Positions 1 through 5,192 of a DNA stretch of 5,742 nucleotides are shown here, piece after piece; within the stretch, counting starts at the first letter, position 1, and each line of letters begins with the position of its first letter. The notes under the pieces were generated by a model. That model was given only the letters and a program-made list of their open reading frames with translations, was not told where the DNA came from and searched no databases. Location of the stretch: the NCBI GenBank assembly GCA_938041615.1, contig CALISV010000129.1, forward strand, positions 1 through 5,742, written 5' to 3'. This DNA comes from an uncultured Campylobacter sp. Its GTDB lineage: Bacteria > Campylobacterota > Campylobacteria > Campylobacterales > Campylobacteraceae. Position numbers and translations under genes: made by a program.

Positions 1-113
1 GCGTAAATTATCAGCTCGGCAAAATTTTCGCCAAGCTCAACTCGCTCGAGTTTCACTTTTTCAGGAAAATCGGCGATGAGCTTAGCATATTCAAGTAAAA
101 AATTTTCTACCAT
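1..113 (-). CDS. khpA: KH-domain RNA-binding protein, KhpA/YlqC family (5' part only)
   Basis: The reading frame opens with ATG at 113 and runs off the low end of the window, giving 37 complete residues. The visible N-terminus begins MVENFLLEYAKLIADFPEKV and continues to ELGENFAELIIYA. This resembles the start of the small (about 75-80 aa) KH-domain proteins encoded next to rpsP in Campylobacter (Cj0711 type) and in Firmicutes, where the gene sits between rpsP and rimM/trmD. Family members bind RNA; in streptococci KhpA works with KhpB in control of division and small RNAs. The diagnostic GxxG loop lies beyond the window, so the KH fold is inferred from the N-terminus and the position. The start lies 6 bp after the rpsP stop with no clear Shine-Dalgarno, so translational coupling to rpsP is likely. 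I would expect rimM and trmD to follow. Confidence 0.85.
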   Translation of the reverse strand, partial: MVENFLLEYAKLIADFPEKVKLERVELGENFAELIIY

Positions 114-119
114 TTTTAA

Positions 120-350
120 TTATTTGCTAGTTATTTTTGCAACCCTATCGCTAAGTTTCGCACCAACGCCCTTCCAATAAGCCAAGCGCTCAGCGTCAAA
201 TTTTACCACCTCAGGCTCAACCATCGGGTTGTAGTAACCGATCGACTCTATCCAGCCTCCGTCTCTTCTTTTTCTGCTATCCGTTACGACTATACGATAA
301 AAAGGTTTTTTCTTGCGTCCCATTCTCGTTAGTCTTACTACTGTTGCCAT
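120..350 (-). CDS. rpsP: 30S ribosomal protein S16
   Basis: This is ribosomal protein S16 (bS16), a primary binder of 16S rRNA in the 5' domain that is needed for small-subunit assembly. The 76-residue protein carries the family signature almost in full: [17 protein letters not shown] at residues 6-22, then [20 protein letters not shown] at 23-42. The length is normal for Campylobacterota and slightly shorter than the 82 aa of E. coli because the C-terminal tail is short. ATG at 350 is well supported by a strong Shine-Dalgarno 7 nt upstream. The upstream junction with ffh holds a long stem-loop, and downstream the KH-domain gene follows after 6 bp. The rpsP-khpA pairing is widely conserved. 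The protein is rich in Arg and Lys, as expected for an rRNA binder. Nothing about it is unusual. Confidence 0.98.
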   Translation of the reverse strand: MATVVRLTRMGRKKKPFYRIVVTDSRKRRDGGWIESIGYYNPMVEPEVVKFDAERLAYWKGVGAKLSDRVAKITSK

Positions 351-357
351 TATATTT

Positions 358-363
358 CTCCTT
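358..363 (-). promoter_or_regulatory. Shine-Dalgarno of rpsP (AAGGAG)
   Basis: On the minus strand AGAAGGAG spans 365-358 and its AAGGAG core is 7 nt from the rpsP ATG. It is the best ribosome binding site in the window, which suits a highly expressed ribosomal protein placed after a stem-loop where translational coupling to ffh is broken. Confidence 0.9.
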
Positions 364-372
364 CTGTTTTTT

Positions 373-416
373 AAATAGGCTTAAATTTAGCCACGCTCGT
401 AGCCAAATTTAAGCCC
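373..416 (-). terminator. Stem-loop between ffh and rpsP, possible weak terminator, attenuator or processing site
   Basis: Just after the ffh stop the minus-strand transcript can form a 17-bp stem. The arms are 415-399 and 394-378, and the loop is GAGC (398-395). The stem includes two G-U wobbles, at 389/404 and 392/401. Read as plus-strand RNA those same positions become A-C mismatches, so the structure fits the minus-strand transcript. Each arm contains one AAATTT palindrome. The bases that follow read UAUUU and then a run of A, so the U-tract is poor for a classical intrinsic terminator. rpsP has only about 50 nt between ffh and its own ribosome binding site, so partial termination, attenuation or an RNase entry/protection element that sets the ffh:rpsP ratio all seem possible. 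The stem is seen directly; the role is inference. Confidence 0.6.
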
Positions 417-417
417 T

Positions 418-1758
418 TTAATTAGGACGAGTATTTTTAGCTTGGTTTAGTAAATTACCAAGCCCTTTTAAGCCTTCTTTACCGGAAAACCTCTTTGCTA
501 TTTTTGATGCGTTTTCAAACTGCTTCAAAAAGCGATTTACCTCTACTTGAGATAGTCCAGATCCAGCAGCCAAACGTCTTTTTCGACTGTTGTTTAGCAA
601 GTCTGGATTCTCGCGTTCTTTTTGCGTCATCGAATTTATCATAGCCTTGATATGCAAAATTTCCTTCGAGTTATCAAGGTCTATATCTTTTATCTGATTT
701 GCCACGCTTGAGAGCCCTGGTATCATACCGATTAAGCTTTTCATATTTCCAAGCTTTTTGACACTTTCCATTTGCGATAAAAAGTCGTTAAAGTTAAACT
801 GTCCTTTTTTAATCTTTTTATTTATTCTTTTTGCTTCTTTCTCGTCTATCACGGCGCTCGTTTTCTCAACCAACGTCGCTAAGTCGCCTTCGCCCATTAT
901 GCGGCTCACGATACGCTCAGGGATAAAGCTCTCCATATCGCCGACTTTTTCGCCGATACCTACGAATCTAAGCGGTATATTTAGCTGCTTGGCTATGCCG
1001 ATAGCTACGCCGCCTTTGCTATCCGAGTCAAATTTGCTTAACACCACGCCGCTTATTTTTAGCGCGTCGTTAAACGTGCTTGCGGTTTTTACGCCGTCTT
1101 GTCCGCTCATAGCGTCGGCTACGTAAAAAATTTCATGCGGCTCGAGCGCTGATTTGATATCTTTTATCTGCTTCATCAAAGCTTCATCTATCGCTAGACG
1201 TCCTGCAGTATCGACCAAAAGTACGTCATAAAGACCGCTTTTTGCTTTAGCTAGCGCTTGTTTGGCTACGTTTAGCGGATCGGTTTCATTATCTATGCTA
1301 AAAAGCTCTATCTCGTTTGCTTCGCAAAGCTGACGAAGCTGCTCTACGGCTGCCAAGCGTTGCAAATCGCACGCCGCGACCAAAACTTTTTTCTTTCTAA
1401 GCTTTAGATAATTTGCTAGCTTTATCGTCGTAGTGGTTTTTCCGCTACCTTGCAAGCCAGCCATTAGCACGATCGTAGGAGCCACGGACGCAAAGACAAA
1501 GCCCTGGTTGCCCGGCGCGGTTAAAACCTTCGTCAAATTTGACTTTATAGCGTCTAAAAACTGCTTTTGGCCTATCCCGCTTTGCTTTAGATCAGCCTCG
1601 ATGAGAGCTAGCAACTCTTTGGTAACTTTGTGATGAACATCGGCTTTTAATAGTGCTTTTTTAAGCACGTCAAGCGCGTTATTTAGCGCTTTTTCATCGT
1701 CTACGAAACGAATTTTACTAACGGCTAAACGAAACGACTCGCTGATTTGTTCAAACAC
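418..1758 (-). CDS. ffh: Signal recognition particle protein Ffh (SRP54 GTPase)
   Basis: Ffh binds 4.5S RNA and signal sequences of nascent chains, then docks with FtsY at the inner membrane. The 446-residue product has the normal length. The N domain is at about 1-90. The G domain has P-loop GLQGSGKTT (101-109), DLQRLAAVEQL (131-141), DTAGR (183-187), SKFD in the guanine-specificity position (241-244) and GIGEKVGDMESF (267-278). The M domain runs from about 325 and has the RNA-binding segment SRKRRLAAGSG (391-401) followed by a helix to about 420. The start is GTG at 1758: the frame is closed by TAG just upstream, and the first residues (FEQISESFRLAVSKIRFVDDEKALNNAL) belong to the conserved N domain. 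The usual TKxDG is here SKFDS, a mild variant. A 64-bp gap with a possible promoter lies upstream, and a stem-loop follows the stop. Confidence 0.98.
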   Translation of the reverse strand: MFEQISESFRLAVSKIRFVDDEKALNNALDVLKKALLKADVHHKVTKELLALIEADLKQSGIGQKQFLDAIKSNLTKVLTAPGNQGFVFASVAPTIVLMAGLQGSGKTTTTIKLANYLKLRKKKVLVAACDLQRLAAVEQLRQLCEANEIELFSIDNETDPLNVAKQALAKAKSGLYDVLLVDTAGRLAIDEALMKQIKDIKSALEPHEIFYVADAMSGQDGVKTASTFNDALKISGVVLSKFDSDSKGGVAIGIAKQLNIPLRFVGIGEKVGDMESFIPERIVSRIMGEGDLATLVEKTSAVIDEKEAKRINKKIKKGQFNFNDFLSQMESVKKLGNMKSLIGMIPGLSSVANQIKDIDLDNSKEILHIKAMINSMTQKERENPDLLNNSRKRRLAAGSGLSQVEVNRFLKQFENASKIAKRFSGKEGLKGLGNLLNQAKNTRPN

Positions 1759-1770
1759 ATTCTACCTTTT
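1756..1770 (-). promoter_or_regulatory. ffh ribosome binding site and GTG start overlapped by an out-of-frame ATG
   Basis: The minus strand reads AAAAGG (1770-1765), TAGA, then ATGTG. The GTG at 1758-1756 is in the ffh frame, 6 nt from AAGG. The overlapping ATG at 1760-1758 is 4 nt from it but out of frame, and opens only 11 codons before TAG. No other in-frame start is possible upstream because of a TAG at 1764-1762. The conserved Ffh N-terminus therefore requires the GTG. Confidence 0.8.
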
Positions 1771-1777
1771 ATTTACA

Positions 1778-1783
1778 TTTATA
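1778..1783 (-). promoter_or_regulatory. Possible -10 box of an ffh promoter (TATAAA)
   Basis: The 64-bp gap between the pseudouridine synthase stop and ffh is AT-rich and contains TATAAA (minus strand, 1783-1778), preceded by TTTAGC. Campylobacter sigma-70 promoters rely on a TATAAT-like -10 with only a loose T-rich -35, so this is a plausible match. A start about 7 nt downstream would leave a leader of only about a dozen bases carrying the AAAAGG site. The region just upstream (about 1795-1812) is AT-rich but shows no clear -35. No terminator-like hairpin separates the two genes, so read-through from upstream is also expected. Confidence 0.3.
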
Positions 1784-1824
1784 GCTAAAGCGCGTATTTT
1801 ATTAAATTTAAGCTTTATCGCTCT

Positions 1825-2583
1825 TTAAATCTCAAAATTTCTTGAAATTTCAAAACCGAGCCTATTAAAATCACTGCTCAAATTTGACCTAAATTTATAT
1901 CCCAGAAGCTCGATTTTATAAGCGTGCAGATACATTCTCGCGGATTTATTTTTAGCATATTTTTCATCGCCGACGATCCCGTATCCAGCGTGATTTAGAT
2001 GCACTCTGATTTGGTGAGTTCTGCCAGTTTTTATCTCGACTTTTACGAGGCTTTTTTTGCCTGCGACCATCACGGGCGTCACGTGCGAAAATGCCTCTTT
2101 GCCGTTTGGCGAGATCTTAGAAAACGCTCCGCCTTTGTTTTTTAGCGTGATTATTGGTTCGTTTACGCTAAATTCCTCGCTCACGATACCTTTTACTACC
2201 GCGACGTACTCTCTTTTTACGCGGCAGTTTTTAAACTCCTCTATTGCTTTTTTTTGAAATTCCTCATTTTTCACAAGCAAAAGCACTCCGCTAGTTTCCT
2301 TATCAAGCCTGTGAAGCAATGGGAATTTATACATTTCGCTCACTTTTTCCGAGGTTAAAAATGCCGGTTTATCAATCACAATCAGGTTTTCGTCTTCAAA
2401 AATCACGCTTGGATGCGGCAGCTTTTGCACGTTAAATTTAGTCGCCGCGCTCATCATCGCGCGCGCTACGGCGATCCTTTGCCCTTTGGCGCTAACTAAG
2501 CCTGCGTCAATCAGCTCCTTTGCCTCGTTGTTTGAGATGCCTTCCTGGATCGCCAGCAGTTTATAGGCTTTTTCTTCTTTCAT
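1825..2583 (-). CDS. RluA-family pseudouridine synthase (23S rRNA)
   Basis: This enzyme should isomerise specific uridines in RNA, most likely 23S rRNA, to pseudouridine. The 252-residue protein has an S4-like RNA-binding segment at about 5-50. The catalytic domain follows, with IFEDENLIVIDKP (61-73), the signature HRLDKETSG (91-99, catalytic Asp94), GRTHQIRVH (187-195) and GDEKY (205-209). These place it in the RluA/C/D family rather than RsuA/RluB. I cannot tell which uridine is the target. After KP the family usually has AG; here it is AFLTSE. ATG at 2583 overlaps the waaA stop in ATGA and has GAGG 7 nt upstream inside the waaA coding end, so the two are translationally coupled. The C-terminal codons carry two AAATTT words in a row. 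A homologue sits at the same place in C. jejuni (Cj0708). Confidence 0.93.
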   Translation of the reverse strand: MKEEKAYKLLAIQEGISNNEAKELIDAGLVSAKGQRIAVARAMMSAATKFNVQKLPHPSVIFEDENLIVIDKPAFLTSEKVSEMYKFPLLHRLDKETSGVLLLVKNEEFQKKAIEEFKNCRVKREYVAVVKGIVSEEFSVNEPIITLKNKGGAFSKISPNGKEAFSHVTPVMVAGKKSLVKVEIKTGRTHQIRVHLNHAGYGIVGDEKYAKNKSARMYLHAYKIELLGYKFRSNLSSDFNRLGFEISRNFEI

Positions 2584-3719
2584 AAATTTTCCTCAATATC
2601 TTTTAAAATCTCGCTTACATCGCCTTTGGCGACTATTTTTGCTTTGGGTAAATTTTGCTTTAAAAGCGAACTTATCTCGTCCGCTTTTGCAAATTTTATG
2701 CCGTCAACCGCACTATACAAGGCTTTTTGATTAAATATAAACTCCCCGCTTATTACCGTGTTTTCAAACTGCGCCGCCTCAATCGGATTATGTCCACCAA
2801 CATTTGGCACTAAGCTGCCGCCAAGCACGACGACGTCGCTAAATTTATAAATATTTACCAGCTCGCCCATCGCATCGACCAGCACGCACTGCGCGTCAAA
2901 GTTTTTCGTTTCGCTAAATTTAGCAAAACTTAGTCCATTTTTTGCGGCAAATTTAGCCAAAACCTCGCCTGTTTCGCCAAATCTCTCAGGATGACGCGGA
3001 ACTAAAATTAGCTTGTCGTTTGCGCTCAAATTTAACTCGCGCAAAATCAGCTCCTCTTCGCCCACATGAGTGCTTGCCAGCACGACCACGCGCTCTTTTG
3101 GCTTGTCATAAATTTTACTCGGGCTTGGTAAAAAGGCTGATTTTATATTGCCGCTAACGACGATATTTTTGGCGCCGAGCCGCTGTAGGCGCTGTTTGTC
3201 TAGATCGCTTTGGGCGTAAATTTTATCTACAAATTTAAACAAATACCTGTAAAAAAAGCCAAATTTTAGATAGCTTTTGTAGCTCCTGTCAGAAATCCTA
3301 GCGTTTATCAAAATGATACGCGAGCTTTTAAATTTAGCCCAAAAAACAAGCCCTAGCCAAAGCTCGGCCTCAAAAATAACCGTTATCTTAGCAGGCTTTA
3401 GCCAAAACGGTAAAAATATCTCAAACGGCAAAAAGCGCGTATTTTGCGTGATTTTTTTCGCCTCGTCAAATCCCGTTTTGGTTACGACCGAGACTGCGGC
3501 CGCGTCTTTAAATCTATTAACTAGCGGCGCGATAGAACGCACCTCGCCGAAACTGCACGCGTGAAAATGCACGCGTGAGGCGTCAAATTTGGGATTTTTA
3601 AACAAAAAAAATCTAGCGGGGATCGAGGCTCTGTACTTTTTCTTAAAAGCTAAAATCGCAAGCGGTAGAGCCCCCAAGGCAAACGCCGCGAGGACTAAAA
3701 CGTAATAAATTATTATCAA
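2580..3719 (-). CDS. waaA: 3-deoxy-D-manno-octulosonic acid (Kdo) transferase WaaA/KdtA
   Basis: WaaA transfers Kdo from CMP-Kdo to the lipid A precursor at the inner face of the cytoplasmic membrane, starting the LOS/LPS inner core. Residues 3-25 form one hydrophobic membrane anchor followed by KKKYR. The GT-30 motifs are present: HACSFGEVRS (53-62, Glu59 the likely catalytic base), EAELWLG (117-123), NARISDRS (139-146), GNIKS (190-194), ASTHVGEEE (215-223), RHPERF (242-247), MGEL (284-287) and GGSLVPNVGGHNPIEAA (300-316). At 379 residues it is shorter than the E. coli enzyme (425). The only usable start is TTG at 3719, 9 bp after the previous gene's TAG and in the same frame, with no clear Shine-Dalgarno; next comes ATA ATA. 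Whether it adds one or two Kdo residues cannot be read from sequence. It overlaps the next gene by ATGA. Confidence 0.95.
   Translation of the reverse strand: MIIIYYVLVLAAFALGALPLAILAFKKKYRASIPARFFLFKNPKFDASRVHFHACSFGEVRSIAPLVNRFKDAAAVSVVTKTGFDEAKKITQNTRFLPFEIFLPFWLKPAKITVIFEAELWLGLVFWAKFKSSRIILINARISDRSYKSYLKFGFFYRYLFKFVDKIYAQSDLDKQRLQRLGAKNIVVSGNIKSAFLPSPSKIYDKPKERVVVLASTHVGEEELILRELNLSANDKLILVPRHPERFGETGEVLAKFAAKNGLSFAKFSETKNFDAQCVLVDAMGELVNIYKFSDVVVLGGSLVPNVGGHNPIEAAQFENTVISGEFIFNQKALYSAVDGIKFAKADEISSLLKQNLPKAKIVAKGDVSEILKDIEENL
2591..2594 (-). promoter_or_regulatory. Shine-Dalgarno of the pseudouridine synthase gene (GAGG)
   Basis: The minus-strand GAGGAAAATTTATG places GAGG 7 nt before the ATG at 2583, within the last codons of waaA. 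It confirms the ATGA-overlap start. Confidence 0.75.
3554..3578. repeat. 11-bp perfect direct repeat inside waaA
   Basis: TGCACGCGTGA occurs at 3554-3564 and again at 3568-3578, separated by three A (plus strand). The repeat period is 14 bp, so the two copies are read in different frames. They encode the SRVHFHACS stretch leading into the HxxSxGE active-site motif of WaaA. Each copy contains the 8-bp palindrome CACGCGTG. Confidence 0.9.
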
Positions 3720-3728
3720 ATTTAAAGG

Positions 3729-4439
3729 CTAGTTCGCCGCTTCTTTGTATAAAATTCGGCCGCAATGAGGGCAGGTCACGATGTCTTCACCCTTGATGAC
3801 GGCAGAATAAGTCTTGTCGTTTATCTGCATAAAGCAGCCGTAGCAGGCCTGCTTTTTGACCGGCACGACGGCGGTGTTGTGCGCCCATTTGCGGATTTTC
3901 TCGTAAAAGGTCAAGATTTTTTGATTCATCTCGCCGACTAGCTTATTTTTCTTAGCGTATATTTCGTCTCTTTGCTGCTCGATAGCGCCGACTTCGGCCG
4001 AGATTTCGCTCTCGATTTTGGTCAAATTTTCGCCTAGTTCCGCGGCCTTTGCCTCAAGCTCGCTTTTTAGCGCATTTTTGCTATCTATGATTTTTTCTAG
4101 TCTTTCGACCTCTTCATTTGCGGCTTCTAGCTGCTCTTTAGCTAGCTCGTCTTCTAGCTGGAGCGCTTTTATCTCTTTTTCGGTTTTTGCCGCGCCGCTT
4201 TTTTTGGCGACGTCTTTTATCTTCGCGCTAAATTCGGCTATGTGCGCGTTGGTTTGAGATTTTTGATTTTTTAGCTCGGTCACGCTCGTAGCCGCTTCCT
4301 CGATCTGCGCTAAAATCGCCGCCTGCTCGTCCTTGGTCGCTTTTAAAACGCTTTGAACCCTCTCAAGGCGCGGGGTAAAATCGTCGATATCTTTATCGAT
4401 GCTTGAGAGCTCGACTAGCTGTTCTAAATATTTATTCAT
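3729..4439 (-). CDS. Coiled-coil C4 zinc-ribbon protein (zf-RING_7/DUF164), HP0958/FlgZ-like
   Basis: The 236-residue protein has a long, charged, Glu/Lys/Ala-rich coiled coil from about 5 to 175. A C-terminal zinc ribbon follows with two CxxC pairs, ACYGC (Cys199, Cys202) and TCPHC (Cys223, Cys226). This layout matches the DUF164 family. In Helicobacter pylori the member HP0958 (FlgZ) stabilises the sigma factor RpoN, binds flaA mRNA and is needed for flagella; C. jejuni Cj0706 sits at this locus. A role in flagellar gene control is therefore reasonable but inferred, since DUF164 proteins also occur in non-flagellated bacteria. ATG at 4439 has AAAGGA 5 nt upstream, and that site overlaps the TAA of the Nif3 gene, 9 bp away. 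Its TAG stop is in frame with waaA downstream. No signal peptide or membrane segment is visible. Confidence 0.9.
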   Translation of the reverse strand: MNKYLEQLVELSSIDKDIDDFTPRLERVQSVLKATKDEQAAILAQIEEAATSVTELKNQKSQTNAHIAEFSAKIKDVAKKSGAAKTEKEIKALQLEDELAKEQLEAANEEVERLEKIIDSKNALKSELEAKAAELGENLTKIESEISAEVGAIEQQRDEIYAKKNKLVGEMNQKILTFYEKIRKWAHNTAVVPVKKQACYGCFMQINDKTYSAVIKGEDIVTCPHCGRILYKEAAN

Positions 4440-4444
4440 CTTTT

Positions 4445-4450
4445 TCCTTT
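4445..4450 (-). promoter_or_regulatory. Shine-Dalgarno of the zinc-ribbon gene, overlapping the Nif3 stop
   Basis: AAAGGA (minus strand, 4450-4445) lies 5 nt before the ATG at 4439. Its first two A are also the last bases of the Nif3 TAA (4451-4449), so the two genes are likely coupled in translation. Confidence 0.75.
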
Positions 4451-5186
4451 AACTGTATGAAAACGGGTTTTTTGAGTTGGATATTATAGTAGGAATCGGC
4501 AAAATTTGCAAATATTTTGCAAGCGACTCCCCAAAATACCGCTCGCTCTCAAAGTGTCCGATGTCTAGCATAGTAAGATTATTTTGCGCGGCGCTCATGG
4601 CTTGATGGTACTTCAGATCGCCCGTTAAAAACACGTCCGCTTTGACGCCATCTATCAAATCTCCACCGCTTCCCGTGCAAAATGCAAGACGCTTTATCGG
4701 CGCATTGCAGTCAAATTTTCGCCCCTTACAAACCCTTAAATGGCTCAAATTTAGCTTTGTTTTTACCATTTCGCAAAGCTCGCCAAAGCTCAAATTTACA
4801 TCCGTATAAAGCACAAATCCATCGCGCTCTTTTGGCGCAAAGCCCAAAATTTCGCTTAGTACGTATTCGTTTAGATGGCTTAGATCATAGTTCGTGTGCA
4901 TCGCGATCAGGCTTAAATTTTTAGCCATCATCTTTGCGATTAGGCTGCTTGGGTATTTGTCCAAATTTAGCGATTTTAGTCCTTTGAAAATGAGCGGATG
5001 ATGCGTAATGATGAGCGAGTTTGGCTGCGCCTCATCCAAAAGATCGTCATCGACGTCAAGGCTAAGATAAACGCGCTCCACGCCAGTCTCAAACGAGCCC
5101 ACGAGCAGTCCGCTGTTATCCCACTCCTCTTGACTCGCAAACGGGCTAATCTCGTCTAAAATTTTATAAATTTCGCCGATTTTCAT
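4449..5186 (-). CDS. Nif3/DUF34-family metal-binding protein (annotated elsewhere as GTP cyclohydrolase 1 type 2-like)
   Basis: This is a Nif3-like protein, a widespread family that binds two metal ions and forms toroidal assemblies. Its in vivo role is unsettled; the GTP cyclohydrolase label rests on limited evidence. Counting from the TTG at 5189, visible motifs are EEWDNSGLLVG (21-31), ITHHPLIF (61-68, His63/His64), HTNYD (98-102), TGDLKYHQA (189-197, His195) and DIGHFESE (209-216, His212 and Glu215). These cover the usual metal ligands, so the site looks intact. Length (245 aa) is normal for the short form without the inserted PII-like domain. The start is TTG-ATG; I prefer the ATG at 5186 (6 bp after glyQ) over TTG at 5189, although neither has a clear Shine-Dalgarno. 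A DUF164 zinc-ribbon gene follows, an arrangement also found in distant phyla. Confidence 0.93.
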   Translation of the reverse strand: MKIGEIYKILDEISPFASQEEWDNSGLLVGSFETGVERVYLSLDVDDDLLDEAQPNSLIITHHPLIFKGLKSLNLDKYPSSLIAKMMAKNLSLIAMHTNYDLSHLNEYVLSEILGFAPKERDGFVLYTDVNLSFGELCEMVKTKLNLSHLRVCKGRKFDCNAPIKRLAFCTGSGGDLIDGVKADVFLTGDLKYHQAMSAAQNNLTMLDIGHFESERYFGESLAKYLQILPIPTIISNSKNPFSYS

Positions 5187-5192
5187 CAAATT

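Noticed and set aside
758..1126. Plus-strand open frame of 122 codons with a hydrophobic N-terminus
   Set aside because: It lies wholly antisense to the conserved ffh G and M domains, has no ribosome binding site of note and resembles no family; the hydrophobic stretch is the complement of Lys/Glu-rich codons.
3313..3564. Plus-strand open frame of 83 codons inside waaA
   Set aside because: Antisense to conserved WaaA motifs with no family resemblance and no promoter or ribosome binding site.
3604..3611. A8/T8 run near the start of waaA, and another at 2248-2255 in the pseudouridine synthase gene, as phase-variation tracts
   Set aside because: Phase-variable tracts in Campylobacter are typically G/C runs of eight or more. 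These A/T runs fall in Phe-Phe-Leu and Gln-Lys-Lys codons and both frames are intact. No long G/C run exists in the window.
4018..4257. Plus-strand open frame, Ser/Ala/Phe-rich
   Set aside because: It is the complement of the Glu/Lys/Ala coiled-coil codons of the zinc-ribbon gene, a common artefact.
4682..4924. Plus-strand open frame of 80 codons inside the Nif3 gene
   Set aside because: Antisense shadow of an intact conserved gene. Other short plus-strand frames at 1433-1633 and 2057-2257 were rejected for the same reason.
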